64,000 nt of DNA from contig JADPYG010000001.1 of the NCBI GenBank assembly GCA_017654735.1, forward strand, positions 1 to 64,000, given 5' to 3'. The position numbers were made by a program, and so were the translations under genes. The DNA comes from Vishniacozyma victoriae (taxonomy: Eukaryota > Basidiomycota > Tremellomycetes > Tremellales > Bulleribasidiaceae). This document shows, one piece after another, positions 38,786 through 51,674 of this stretch; position 1 is the stretch's first letter, and the number at the start of each line of letters is the position of its first letter. The notes beneath the pieces are model-generated. The model saw nothing but the letters and a program-made list of their open reading frames with translations, was not told where the DNA came from and made no database searches.

Positions 38786-41518
38786 ATGGCAGGTCCTTCG
38801 CCTCTCAGGGCATCAGAGGCACCTGAGGCAACACCTAAGAAAAGCCAATTCACATCCCTCGCGTCATTGATGGAAACTACCCCGAACAACAACAACAAAG
38901 GACGTTTATCCCACGGCGAGTCTGGGCAGGCCAGACCTGATCGACGTCAGCTCAATGTCATTGCGGAAGGCAGTATAAGCAGGAGTCGGGATAAGAGAGA
39001 CAATGCGAAAGATGAGAACGGGGGTGAGAAGAAGAAGGGGAGGTTGAGCGCTTGGAAGATGATGGCTTTGACAGTGTCTATGGGTGGAAGTCAGGTGAGT
39101 TTACGTTCCTGAACTCCAGAAAATAATGTACTGATTTGTTCAGATTGCTTGGACAGTGTATGTACAGCTATATAGGGTGTATGGAGTGACACTGACTTTC
39201 TAGGGAACTAGGCTACGGAACTCCATATTTACTGTCCCTTGGTCTGTCGGAGCAGCTGACATCCCTCGTCTGGCTTGCGGGACCCATCTCCGGACTAGTC
39301 GCTCAACCACTCATTGGAGCCATATCTGACTCATCACTCTCGAAATATAGGAGACGGTATTGGATTGTAGCAGCGACAGTTCTGCTGGTCATCAGCGGAC
39401 TAGGACTAGCATTCACTGAACCAGTTGCTAAAGCCCTTGTGGATCTTTTCGGGGGTGGCCAGGGAGATTGGGATCCGAGAGAGGCTCATCTCGTACGTAC
39501 ATTGATAGATCTAAACTGACGAGCAGGTCAAGGGCACTGCTATCGGTATCGCTGTTGTTTCATTTTATTGTCTAGATTTTGCCTTGAATGGTCTTCAAGC
39601 GTCACTCAGAAACTTGGTATTGGATATTACCCCCGGAGAGCAGCTGGCATCAGCAAACGCATGGCATGGACGATTTAATCATTTCGGAAATATCGTTGGA
39701 TTCACCATGGGTAAGTGAATTGCTGTAATGCCCGGCACCGATGTTGATGAAAAGGTTTCCTCAATCTTGCCGACGTCCCTGTCATTCGGCTTGTAGGGGG
39801 CGGCCAATTCAGAAAGCGTACGTCTCCACATATACTGTTCTCGTCACAGCTGACCTCCAGTCTGTATCGTCGCTCTCCTGCTCCTGGTTGTCACGGTCTG
39901 GATCACCTGCTGGACCCAGGAGGAAGATGCTAGAGAGAGTATATTCGGTGAAAGGCGATCGTGAGTCCTCTTTGCCATGACATGTGGACTTTGCTGATGA
40001 GATAGGAAGCTACGAGATATCGTAGGAACAATCTATGATGCTGCTCGACACCTCCCCAAGCCAGTGCGAAGGGTTTGCATCGTCCAAATCGCCGCTTTCA
40101 TGGGTTGGTTCCCTTACCTCTTCTACTCTACCACCTATGTCGCGGAAGTCATGCGGAACGAACTGGGACATGCTCCAGATATCGACAAAGCGACTAGAGC
40201 TGGAAGTCTTGCGCTCCTGATTTATTCTTTCGGTGAGCCCTCTTGGTACGATATGGAAACCCACTAACAAAGCAGTCGCCATTGCCGCTGGAACGCTACT
40301 TCCATACCTCAATGCTAGAGACAGGCGTCTCTTGAAGCCGACCAACCACAAGCATGTATCCGAGATCGACGAGGATGATTCAGAAGAAGAAGAGGAAGAT
40401 GTCGAGATGGACAAGATCAGGGAGATGGTCAGGGAGTGGAAAGCCGAAGCGGCCAGACATGGTCGTCCCCTCAAGCTTCCTACCAGTGAGTAATTGGTGG
40501 GCATCTGTATGATTACTTATCTCTAGTGCCATTCATGCTGCGAAACATCTGGACTGCCGGATTGGTGCTCTTTGCCCTGATCATGGGGTCCACCTTCTTC
40601 ATTACTAAAGTCTGGCAGGTGAGTCACGTGATGGCAGTCCGAAATGTGCTCGAAGCTAACATCAGGCAACCGTGGCAATTGCTCTTGTCGGAATTTGTTG
40701 GGCCATTGCATGTTGGGTGTGAGTGTGATCGCTCTGTCTCCGAATACAAGCTGACATCGCAGACCATTCGCCATCATTATGGAGGTACGGCCTGAATCAA
40801 AACAAAAGCTGACAACCAGTTCCTCAAAGAGATGGACGATACGGCAAATGCCAGCAACCGTCAAGCTGATAGGTCTGGACCTCGTACGGCACCACCTGTA
40901 GAATCTATCCAGCCCGCCCACGGATCTCACGAGAGGTTCAGGCCAATACACGCCAGAGCCTCTTCAACACCGCTAGGCGGCGGATGGAGAACTAGTCCAA
41001 ACAGTCCCGCTCGGCCGAATGAGCGATCTCATTTGATCCGATCGTACTCTACTGCCGACGTTGAAGGCTCGGGGGAGAGTATGGAGTATACGGGTTCTGG
41101 ACCTGTGGCAGGTGGAACGATCATGGGTATCCACAACTTGGCCATCGTGTTTCCGCAATTCATCGTTAGCTAATTGTCTCTCTGCTTGATCATCAACTGA
41201 TGACCAGGTTGCGATTGTAGCTTCCATAATCTTTAAGCTAGCCGATACTCATCCAGATGTCCAGCCTACCGAAGGTGATGCCGGCGGTAAGAACGGCGTA
41301 GCCTGGGTTCTTCGATTTGGGGGTTTGATGGCCCTGGTAAGCTGTTCTCCATTGCCAAATCGATTGAGCTGATCATAGGTCGGTGCTCTGATCTCGCGAA
41401 AGGTCCCTCCGACCAAGACTGAAAAGGTAAGCTCGCTTGTGTATCAGACATACTAGAGCTAACAGACTAGGCGATGAGGCGAAGATTGGCCGAAATGCGA
41501 GAGGAGAGCGAAGAATGA
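38786..41518 (+). CDS. SUT1/GPH-type sugar symporter (alpha-glucoside or sucrose transporter-like)
   Basis: A multi-exon 12-TM transporter. A basic cytosolic leader (MAGPSPLRASEAPEATPKKS) ends at GGSQIAWTVELGYGTPYLLSLGLS, the first helix of the family. LAGPISGLVAQPLIGAISDSS and KYRRRYWIV give the motif between helices 2 and 3. Other family words are FALNGLQASLRNLVLDITP and AAFMGWFPYLFYSTTYVAE. A Glu/Asp-rich central loop (EEEEEDVEMDKIREMVREW) and a long Ser-rich loop (about 40830-41100) interrupt the second half, which resumes with GGTIMGIHNLAIVFPQF. These are features of fungal proton-coupled maltose/sucrose carriers such as S. pombe Sut1; the actual substrate is not shown. Stop at 41518. 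Confidence 0.88.
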
Positions 41519-41844
41519 TTCAGGTGATTTATCTGGTCGATGTACACGTTGTCGATGAATCTGTTATGTCCAGTAGCAAGCACTAGTCGCTGATGCAACA
41601 AGCGAGGGGCGTGCTTCTCATCTATACTTCTCGGCGGATTGAATGTCTCATTTCCGGGCAGAACCCGCGACGCGTCTAGTCCAGCATTTCCGAAGATTGT
41701 CTGTCTTGTTATCATTACTTTTGCTTCTTTTACACTTGTGTATATTGTTTTGTACATAGTCTCACTGCCTGTTGCGACTGCTGCTTGCTCCTCTTGTCCT
41801 TCGCCCATAATTGTCGATCCGCAGGAATAAGAAGAATTAGAATT
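41519..41844. other. Spacer upstream of the beta-helix gene
   Basis: About 326 bp between two plus-strand genes. It holds a CT/TG-rich tract just before the next ATG and one ACGCGT at 41670-41675. The coding frame of the next gene is open back to about 41785 but has no ATG there. Confidence 0.45.
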
Positions 41845-43904
41845 ATGGACATGGATGACACCTCCCGCCGGCATTCTTGTCGCCCACACAAACGACGCCG
41901 GAAAACATACACAACTTCTGGTTTCACATCAATCTTGCTTCTATGTACGATACTCATCTCCCTACCCCTCGTACGATCCGCACCAACATGCCTACGCTTT
42001 GCCGATGCTGTCACGATAAATCAGCTATTTACGGATGGAGGACCTGGAACAAAAGTCTTGCTCTGCCCTTCCAAGGTGTATCACTTGACTAGTACGATTG
42101 TCTTTACCGCTGCCGATCAAGAATTGGCTACATTCGGTTATCCAACTGGACCTGAGAGGGCGACTTTACGAGTCGAGACACCGAATCTGGCAACGGCTAT
42201 TCAAGGGGATTGTAGGCGATGTGCTCGAATCAAGGTTCAGAGCCTTATCATAGATGGGAACAGGGCAGGCCTGGGACGAATGCTGGAATTCGATCCTAGT
42301 GGATTGATTGTAATTGGAGGAAACGAGGGACAATCAATCAAACAATGTCAAATCATGGACCCGAGAGGATTCACCGCTGTTCACGTCAGGGAGGGAGATA
42401 AACTGTCATGTACTGGAGCGATCATTGAGAAGAATGAGATTGGACCTGTTGGGGATGAGTACAATCCAGCGGTAGATGGGGATGATCCGGAAATGTCCCC
42501 ACTTGGTCGACCACTCGCAGATGGAATCAGTATCGCATGTCGAGACTCGTTTGTCCGCGATAATACATTCTTCGACAACACCGCAGCTGCCATTGTCATC
42601 TATTGTTCACCCGGTACAATCGTTCAAGCAAATCACATTTACGCCAAGAAGGCTTCGATGATGGGTGGGATTCTCATGGTCGATTCAACGCCTTTTGATG
42701 GGGACTACTCGAAAATGGTCGTCAAGTCCAACATCATCAATGCTGTTTCAAGGACTATCCGAGTAGGAATCGGAATCGGAGCAGCGGTCTGGTCGGATGA
42801 TATCGATATGATCCTGAAGGGTGGAAGTGTCATTGCAAACGGGTTCAAGGGAAATTACATGGGATACAGTATCGCTGCTGCTGGTCTGAATGCCTGGACG
42901 ATAAAGGATAATTGGGATGAATCGATACATCAGGGCAAACGGTCGGCTAGGTGTTTTGATGAACCTATCAATCCAGAACCAATGTCGTTTTTGTATTACG
43001 GAGATACAGTCAAGGAGAGTGATATTCAATCCGGATTCACAGATGGAGAGTTCCAATATGGTATGTCAAGGGTCATCCCAGAGGTCCACTCTGATCATTA
43101 GTGGTCTGCATAGACGGCTTGGAGGATAGTTCCAGTCCCGTCAAGGCAGCAGCGACCACCACCCAGACAATCGAAGAAACCACCTCGGCGTCCGCCCAGC
43201 CTACCGAAACACAACCAGTACTTGTGAAAGACGCCGAAGTCGACTACTTCTCCACAGGATCAGAAGTAATGGACGACATCCTCGAGCACTCCCAACAGAG
43301 GATGCTGGAAGCTTTCGCACACCTCTCGAAACGGATAGATGGTCTCGCAGTAGGCCAACCAGCTCCTAGGAGCGCTACAGGTCAACCACCTGCGGATGTA
43401 GGGTATGTCCTTCTCTGCATCGTATATCAACGATCAGAAATCATACGCTGACGAGCAGAACTGCATTAGGCCACTTACGAACCCGGATCGAGACTATCGA
43501 GACCCGCCAACAAGAGGTCATGGAAACTATGAGACAACTCCGGAAAGACATAAAAGCTTGGGACCAAGATCTACATGAACGAAACGTGAGTATCCCGCCT
43601 TTCCTTTCTCAGGCAAAGCTGAACAAAGTAGAGATGGCAAACGGACGCCATCGACTCGGTAGAAGAAAAGTTGTACGTTCTCATGGGGGACAACTCCAAA
43701 GCCAACAAGGGGAAAGTACGAAAGACGGTCTTGGAGACAAAGTCTGGTACCAAAGGATCATCGATATCAGGGCTGTCGGGGACATTGGGCGGGACATTGA
43801 CTAGCATACTGGAGGTGTTCAGTGTAAGTATACTCATAGCACTACTGTGTGAGGTGGTAAAGCGGTATTGGGGTAAACGCCGTACACACCGTAAATCAAT
43901 GTAG
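41845..43904 (+). CDS. Membrane-anchored beta-helix (pectin lyase-like) protein of unknown role
   Basis: Exon 1 (41845-43060) starts MDMDDTSRRHSCRPHKRRRK, then a hydrophobic anchor or signal (GFTSILLLCTILISLPLVRSAP). The body has a parallel beta-helix pattern: LATAIQGDCRRCARIKVQSL, IIDGNRAGLGRMLEF, IKQCQIMDPRGFTAVHV, IIEKNEIGP, SFVRDNTFFDNTAAAIVI and TIVQANHIYAKKASMMGGIL. Exon 2 (43102-43402) adds a Thr/Ser/Gln-rich stalk and a coiled coil. Exon 3 (about 43460-43585) continues the coiled coil (IETRQQEVMETMRQ). The last exon (from about 43632) ends with a second hydrophobic segment (VFSVSILIALLCEVV) and a basic tail (KRRTHRKSM). So a secreted-type domain sits between two membrane segments. No lyase or hydrolase active site is obvious. 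I know no characterised homologue. Confidence 0.75.
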
Positions 43905-44267
43905 ACAAAATAGATGCATCTTGGGTATCAGTGTGACCCGAAGTTTCACGCAGCACGTCAAGTGAGGCAGACTGCAGACGTATACATACTGAACAATCAT
44001 GAAAAGTAGAAAAGATATGATGAAAACACACAACTAGTGAAATGAGCGTGACGTGCATAACGGCACTGGATACTGAAGAGACGAGAATACTATGAACACA
44101 GAGTTGGTGGGGGATACTAGATATAGGTTGTTATATGAATCGAAGGGAACCGTGTTTAGAGTCGAATTGGTATAGCATATTGAGAAAGCGAGCCAAAGAT
44201 TAATGGGTGAGGGTTTGACATCGTCTAGGCAAGTCAGCACACAGTCTACTCAGTGAGGCAAGAGGAC
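43905..44267. other. Convergent spacer; may hold an alternative last kinase exon
   Basis: About 360 bp between the beta-helix gene and the kinase. On the minus strand a frame from 44224 to 44034 (starting DDVKPSPINLWLAF) could be an extra exon of the kinase if the donor that overlaps its stop codon is used. Its composition looks more like untranslated sequence. Confidence 0.4.
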
Positions 44268-47200
44268 TTACTCTATGACGGTCTGGTAGATGAATTTGAA
44301 ACTCCAGACATTACCGCGTAGCCTTTTGATGTCGAGTGAGTAAAGTCCAGGGAGATTTTTGATTCTGCATAATTCAACAGTGAATTTGACTTCATCTCCA
44401 ACATCGATCGAATGTTCACCGTAGATTGGTTCCTTGGTAGGAGGCGAGGACATTCGGGGCGAATTCAAGTTGGTCTCGGATAATGCCGAGTCTGATCGTG
44501 GAAGATGAGTGGATGAACCATATGAAGAACCTCGTCGGAGTAGCATGCCTTTGAGACCGCCCGACAAGCCGCCCATGGAAGGACTTTGAGGCATGGGTAG
44601 TCCACGAGAGTCGACCTGTATATCAGCATCTCACCAAACACTGGACAAAAATGAAGCATACCCTGCTAGTCGAGGCATTGCCCATGAGAGAGAATGATCC
44701 CATCCCAGATCCAACGCTCATAACACTACCCAATCCCAGTCCAGTAGTGGCACCGGCCTTTTTCTTTCGAACCCGAGTACACCTGAACCTATACTCGTTT
44801 TCACGCCTGACATCCATACCCATATCATGCAAGACCTTCAAGACCTCATCAATGACTTCCTTGGGCGGTGTCGACGACAATGCCGATTGATCAACCAATC
44901 CTGCGTGGACTCGCATTTTGGAATCGTCGGAACGTGAAGCAGTTGTTGGGCGGGTGACGGGTCTCTGGCCAAAGACAGCGGTGGAAGGTATAGGAGCAGT
45001 TGCGGGAGGTGGCTGATGCGACATGGAACGTGGAACGCTCGCAGCGGAGGAAGTAGCTCCAGCTCCGGGAGGAAGCATCAGACCGGCAGATTTGGCAGGT
45101 TTCGAAACAGTCTCCTTGACCTCCTTACCAGCAGTTTGTGATTCAGCCTTGACAGTCTTGACCTCGGCTGGTTTCGACGGTTCGGGAACGGTAGCGGGCA
45201 GACTCTCTTCGATAGGAGCAACAGGAGTCGCCTCGGCAGTCTTGGCGACAGAGGTTGTCGATGACATGGCGATATTACTTCGTTGAGTAGCAGTCTGAGA
45301 TTGTCGAGCTGGGCTTTCCGAGACTCGTACAAACGATGTAGTGGAATCGGATCGAAGGTTTGAATTATTGATACTGGACAAAGTATCCTTGGCAATACTC
45401 TTGCGTCGGAACCAGTTCATGACCTTCCTTGCTGGCCCACTCGAAGCGCTCTTGTTCTCTTTGGCGGCAGCGGCCTGTTGAGTAGACATAGCATCGACAG
45501 TGACGACAGAGGGCGAGGATTGGCCGTGGGGATGGTGGACTTGAGTTTGGCTGACTGTAGGTGGTGCAGGCTCGGCCTTGGGACTGACGGCAGGGTTCAA
45601 GTCACGAGGTGATAATGCGCCAGTACCGTCGATAGATCGGGTAGACGACATCGAGTGTTTGCCCTGAGCAGTTGATGGTCTGGTCATTAGCTGAGCTCAA
45701 ACACATTGTTTGAAAGACGTACCGATTAGGAGGGAGCTGCATAGTCGCCCTCTTGCTCTTCTTGTCCGTCTTGACTTCACCTGCAGAGGTAGAGGGTCGG
45801 GAACCAGAGTTGCGCTTGGTGAGACCGCCCGTCTGTCCAAAAGCACTGGGAGGCAGAGGTTTATCCTCCTGTGCTCGAACTTGACCAAGTAGCCTGGATA
45901 ATCCAAGTTTGTCCAAAGACATGCCCTTTCGAGATCGATCTCTCTTTGCAGGGACGGGGACAGGTAGACCAGCCGGTTGACCAGTGGGAGCGGGGTTGAA
46001 CAGAGGAGTAGGAGGCATTGACTCGTGTCGTTTGGAAGCGGTAGGTTGGACAGATGCTCGGGGAGTCTTTTCGACAACCCTTTGTCGAGGCGTAAGCATC
46101 GTCTCCTCTGATTCGACAGGAGCAGTAGCACGAGGGGTAGTAGGCGAAGTGGGCATGGTAGTAGAAGAAGCCTTGGTCGGCGTGGTGGGAACGACGGGCG
46201 CCAGCTCGGGGATAGGAGCAGCCATGGAGGGTGGAGTAGCAACCCTCGATGGATCAGGCGATATTCGGTCCATCATGCTTTCCTCGGTCCTATGATCATT
46301 CTCGGATCCAGAATCCATCTCTATATCACTTGTGACAGGTTGGAGGTTCATGGTCGAAGCTTCAAGTGGGCCAGTATGAGCTTTTGGTGATCCTCTCTCT
46401 TCTTGCATACGTTCGTACGAGGCATTGACATCGTACTCGACCTGAATGGTATGACGATTCTTGTTGGCCGACATGGGTTCCTTCTTTTCGACGTCGTCTC
46501 GAGGAGGTGGGGTATGAGGCCGGGTGGTAGGAGCCGAAGCAAGAGACTCGTCCTCGACCGCCACGGTAGATGGTGTTGGCGTTTCCGAGACTTGACTGAC
46601 CAAGACTGGCTTTTGGGGTTTGGCGGCATCTCCAGTTGCGATAGGCTGCAAGACTGGTTCTGGGACGACAAAGGTATGATGCTCGCTCGAGTCGGCAGAG
46701 ACTGGTGGCAACGAGATAGGGGCGACCAATGTCGTCGATGGAGCCGAGGCGGTGACTTTCATGTCGACAGGGGTGGTGAAAGTATGCGCCAGAGGTGGAG
46801 TCCTTGTACCGCCATTGTTGAGGTGTATCGGCATCGTAGTCGTACCAGACAGAGTAGGCATGGCACTCTGATGTCGTTGATCTTTTCGTCGATTGTGATC
46901 GAGCATAGCTGCCGTAACCGAACCACCGGGCGCACTGGATTGACTTCGTTGCATGGCCTTGTATGCCTTGGCCTCTTCTTGAACTCGCCTTCGTTCCGAC
47001 AACTCTCGCTTGGCCTGCTGGGATTTGTGATACATGGTCTCTTGGAAAATGTACTCGTGGTCGGCAGGTGATCGAGCGAAGAGGTCGGTATATTGTGACA
47101 GCCAGGGGTGTTCCATGATGGCAGAGATGGTACATCGCAGCTCGGGATTGGGAACCAGCATCATCTGCAAGAGGTTCTTGGCGGAAGGCGACATTTGTTC

Positions 47201-48541
47201 GGGGAAGTTGAGTCGGGTGCTCATGATGTACTTGTAGAGGAGGCTGATGTTGTCACCGTCTGGGTTGGAAGGATCGTCGTCGTAAGGCAAATAACCCGAT
47301 AGCATGGCATAGAGGATGACACCACAGGACCAGATATCGACGGCGGACCCGACGTATAGACCCTCGGAAACGACAAGCTCAGGAGCGGCGTAACATGGAG
47401 ATCCACATGATGTTTGCATCAAGTCTTCTTGCTCGTGGTCAAAGCGGTTCGCAAAGCCGAAATCGGTAATGATGATGTTTCGGTGCTTGTCGAGTAACAG
47501 GTTCTCGAGCTTGAGATCACGGTGAACAATGTGCTTCTTGTGGAGATAGTCGACACCAGAGATCAATTGAGCAAATAGCTTCTGAGCATCTTTCTCTTTC
47601 AAATACCGGCTCGCGAGGATATGGTCAAACAGCTCCCCACCTGGAAATCAGCAGTATCCTTGACGTAGAAGAGTGAACTCACCGCCAGCCATCTCGAGAA
47701 CGATGCCGATATACTTTTCCGTATCGATCACATCAAACATTCTGACGATATTGGGGTGTTTCAACGACTGGATGTCAGCTTGGAATCAAGACAAATGACG
47801 TACCTTGAGGACATCAATTTCTCGTTCCACCTTGCTAGCCCTGACCTCATCTTCCAGACTACCTCTCCGAATAAGCTTGATGGCGACTTCAACTCCGTAC
47901 TCGGTGTGTACTCCCAACTTGACTTTTCCAAATTCTCCCTCTCCTAAAGTCTGCAGTAGGACATACGGTCCAAATGCTACCATGGGTCGCCTCGGATGGG
48001 CTTGCTTGTAGGAGTATACCGAAGGATGAAGGACGTACTCGTCGCTCAGGTACTCGGCGCGTGGAGGAGCAGGATTCAGACCGGCTAGAGTCGCGCTTGG
48101 GTTGTGAGATTGCCGATTCCTTTGCCGTTGTGCTGCAGAGCTTGCGTTGGCAGGGGTCGCAGTGTGGGAGTGAGAAGACGCATGAGCAGTGGAGGTAGAT
48201 GCGATAGGCTGAGGAGGCGCGAGCGGCATCATACCAGGTCCAGCCGAGGTCCGTGGACGTGATGAAGTTGTATGATGAGTTGGTACCGAATTCCCCCTTG
48301 CACCAAACTCATCAACGGATGGAGGAGCGAATGGGGAGACATTTGTCCTCGACGTCATTCCGGGTGGTGGAATCGGCTGCTGCGGAGAATAGGATGAGTG
48401 ATGGGTCGATGTCCTTGCCCTTTGGGTATATGGCGGATTCGAATTGTGATCGGTTGAGCGAGACTGACGAGATGAAGTCTCAGAGCCAGTGACCGATGAA
48501 GCGAACGGATCGGATTTTGGGTAGGACAGGACTGAAGTCAT
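44268..48541 (-). CDS. KIN4: KIN4-type (CAMKL) Ser/Thr protein kinase with KA1 domain
   Basis: From the ATG at 48541 a disordered Ser/Pro/Gln-rich leader of about 185 residues ends at [20 protein letters not shown]. The kinase domain (about 190-460) has [11 protein letters not shown], the Lys of [26 protein letters not shown], and [12 protein letters not shown]. The insert [20 protein letters not shown] is typical of fungal Kin4-like kinases. A long basic, Ser/Thr/Pro-rich tail follows, then a KA1-type membrane-binding end in two parts ([40 protein letters not shown]). In yeast Kin4 sits at the mother-cell spindle pole and restrains Tem1 when the spindle is misplaced. The TAA stop at 44270-44268 overlaps a perfect donor, ga|gtaagt. 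Confidence 0.87.
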
Positions 48542-50205
48542 GGAAGGTAGTAGAGTAGTAGGTGGATGACGGGATGTGTATTGATTAGGATTAGAAGCAG
48601 ATTTCTACAGGGTCAGTTGGGTACACGTTGTTTGCACGACACGAAAGGGATGTGGAGGGTTCGTTCGGTTCAGACGCCGAGACAAGGGCGTTGTTTCGAT
48701 CGAGTCAGAGAGGGCAGGTGACGGAGGAGCCTCTCTTAGCTCGAGCATAAGGTAACCACTTACAGTGTTATTACCAAAACTTCACAGTACTACTCAGATG
48801 GTTTCCCGTTGTCTAGTCCTGTCCAATCCTTGAATGATGATAAATCCTTTGTACGAATCCCAACTATCTCCCAGCTTTACCCAGTGATCCTATAATATGG
48901 CGCGAGTTCGAATGACAACGTATCGAGGTTCGAGGTCCGTGATGTTGATCAAAAGGATAGGAACCGGTGTAAAGTGTCAGTGCGTCAGGGAAGATGTGGT
49001 GGGAAAGTGTCGAGATATATTTCGGTACTATGACTAGGGATGGTAGTATGGGCTATGATATGGATATATATGCAAGAAGTCGATTGTCGCTATGGGTAAT
49101 GAGTGGTATGTATTGGATGATAGTCGTAGTCCAATTCGAAGTCTGTTGGATGTGGATGGGACGTATTAAAGGTATCGGATATAATTGACGCGTTGAATCA
49201 AGGTCAACAACGCGGGCATAGGTAGAGGCGAAGGACGGAGAGTGAGGGTAGTGTAGTGTAGATAGTTGGTGTGTTGATACAGTGTATGTGTGCTATAAAT
49301 TTGGGTTACCACTCTCCGTCTTCCCTATAATGTACAGACTGTGTGTTGTTCAAGTTGAATCCTTTGTACAGGGTCACTTGACTCTCTATACTCTTGGCCG
49401 GCTACAACTGCCACAAACACCTTTTGTATTACAACTTACTACAAGTAGCAAGTCGCGACGCGTATAGGGGTCCCCCTTCTCCGAGCAGTAATTAAGTTCT
49501 GTTTACAGCGCAAGCCACAGTGAACGTCAAACGTCATCCCTCAGCAGCGGTAGAGCATCAGGCATGCAAGATGTTCCCTTTTGATGGACAACGGTCCTCC
49601 CAGACCGGCACCGCGTGCCGAAGAGAGTCTTGTTGACATTGCAGCAAACTATAGCTCGATCAACCGAATTTCCCCTTGATCGTCCGGCCCTGACGGCATT
49701 GTGCTGGTTCGGGTCAGCAAGGATTAAATGATGAGACAGCCTAGCGCTCAAAGGTACAGATTGTTGAAAGGTGGCAATCCTTCTTTGCTTCTTTGGGTTA
49801 ACATTCATCTTGACTATCATCTACACACCGTATGCCTTTCTTGGAGTCAACACAGCTCCACCAATTACACTATCTAGTATCGGTTCTTATACAACAAGTC
49901 ATCCCGAAGTCTACCAAGCTGTGCAGTAGTACAACGCCCATGCTGCTCACCTACCGACTGGGCCGAAGAAGAACAAGGGGGCCGATCAGGCACGGGCGTT
50001 CTGTAAAACCAGTCGCGTAAGACTGCTGAGCCTAACTGGCATCATAGGCGCGAAGCTTTTGGAGGCCCCGCGGCTGAAGACGTACAAGTGAGAAGTGAGT
50101 CACTTCCTATCTTCTCATTCCTCTTGTACTTCTGCCGTCTAATACACCAAGTAACGCTCAAGAAGACACGGCTCGCCCTACATGGCAAGATAGCATTGTC
50201 CAGCG
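48542..50205. other. Long divergent promoter region, no gene seen
   Basis: About 1.66 kb between the kinase and RAD18 start codons, unusually long for this window. It probably holds a long kinase leader and both promoters. It has two ACGCGT hexamers (49188-49193 and 49458-49463); RAD18-type repair genes are often under MBF control. A 97-codon minus-strand frame at 49820-49527 has no recognisable features. No tRNA, 5S or snoRNA box pair was found by eye. Confidence 0.45.
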
Positions 50206-51539
50206 ATGGATCCCAACCATCCTCTTCTCGCCAACTCTGACGATCCACCTCCTTTCCCTTCCTCCTATCCCCAGCTTTCCCGCCTGGATCGCAGTGTACT
50301 GTGTCCTATATGCAAGGAACCATTCACCGGGCCTGTGAGCATCCCATGCGGGCATTCGTTCTGCTCCCAGGTAAGCTCCCGACTGTCCGTCGACCAACAA
50401 GGACGAAGCTGAGCTGTAGTGTATAAGGTCATGGCTGGACTCGAATAAAGTATGTCCGAGCTGCAATGAGCCAGCTACAGAAGGAGGCGTAAGACGTAAT
50501 AGGGCATTGGAGGAAACTACAGAAGCTTGGGATAGTGCAAGGTCAACTAGCTTGACTACCACATTCAGTGGACCCAGCTGATGTGCAGACCCATTCTGAT
50601 AACGTTAACAACGACAAAGGCCAAACGCCGTCCGCCGCCAGAACAGGCATTCAAGGCAAGCTCATCCGATTCTCTGAAACGCCTACGAGAAGGGAGTCAA
50701 TCAAGATCTCAAAGTCCAGCGAAGAGGACTCGCGATGGGCAGATTATCGAAATGCCCAGTTCTGACGATATTGAAGCAGTCGAAGAGCTTGAAGAAGAGC
50801 AGGAACTGGCAGAAGATGGTCAGCTATCTTTTTCCGTGGTTGGTATAAGCTGACGAGTAGACGAGACCGAGTGTCCGATATGCCAAGCGAAAATGCCGGT
50901 TGGTGAGATACCTAAACATATCGACAGGCAATGTCCTCCGGTGAAACCTAAATCGAAAACGGCAGCTCATACGGGTAACCAGAAATCTGATTGGAAGAAG
51001 GTCTTCTCGGGTGCTGGGAGTAGTAAGACCAAAGAGTCAGTCTCTCTCAGCTGGAGCCACTTCTTCAGTATCAGCTGACAAGCAGGGTTGAGATGAAACG
51101 GATAAAGAAGCCCAATTACAATCTAACCAGTCCAGCCGATCTACGTACACTTTTGCGGGTCAGTCATGATGGACATTTGGAGTCAAGAGCTGATCAGCAG
51201 GATCACGGCCTCCCGACGCATGGGGACAAAGACGTTATTATAACTCGCGTACAAGATTGGATTCTCCTTTACAACTCAAATCTAGACACCTCTCAGCCTC
51301 GATCACTACCCTCACTCCGAGCAAAATTGGCTGAAACGGAAGCATCACGAAAACGAGACGAGGACAAGGGTCGACTTGAAGCTGTGGAGGAATTAAAAAC
51401 GGTGGAAGGCAGGAGCAAGTACGCCCAGGACAAGAGGAGCGAATTCGAGAGGCTGAAACAGGAAATCGTAGAAAGGGATAAGAGGAGGAAGGTTGAACAA
51501 AAGGGCGCTGGTGTCGACTCAGCTATTGAGATCGAATAA
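50206..51539 (+). CDS. RAD18: RAD18 E3 ubiquitin ligase
   Basis: Five exons begin at 50206-50370 (MDPNHPLLANSDDPPPF). The RING is [28 protein letters not shown]...CPSC, split by the first intron. It is followed by GGVRRNRALEETTEAWDSARPIL, a word found after the RING in Rad18. A Ser-rich linker with a nuclear basic run leads to the UBZ-type finger ETECPICQAKMPVGEIPKHI followed by DRQC. Then comes a SAP-like DNA-binding segment (KPNYNLTSPADLRTLLR, VIITRVQDWILLYNSNLD) and a charged coiled-coil tail. Rad18 with Rad6 mono-ubiquitinates PCNA at Lys164 at stalled forks. To keep frame, the second intron must run from 50541 to the cag at 50585-50587 rather than stop at the nearer acceptor. Confidence 0.9.
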
Positions 51540-51674
51540 TTCCAGAGAGAGGTTTTTAGTTAGGTAACATCATTGCATTGTATAATAATACACCACGTTT
51601 GTAGAAGGCATTTCATTCTTTCAAGATGCATCAATACCAACCTCTACCATTCTACCAATCGGAACTTTCTAGCC

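Noticed and set aside
44034..44240. A real last exon of the kinase
   Set aside because: Kept only as a possible alternative: the KA1 domain is complete at the TAA and the extra residues look like translated untranslated sequence.
46403..47071. 222-codon plus-strand frame opposite the kinase
   Set aside because: It is a shadow of the kinase coding sequence on the other strand and has no features of its own.
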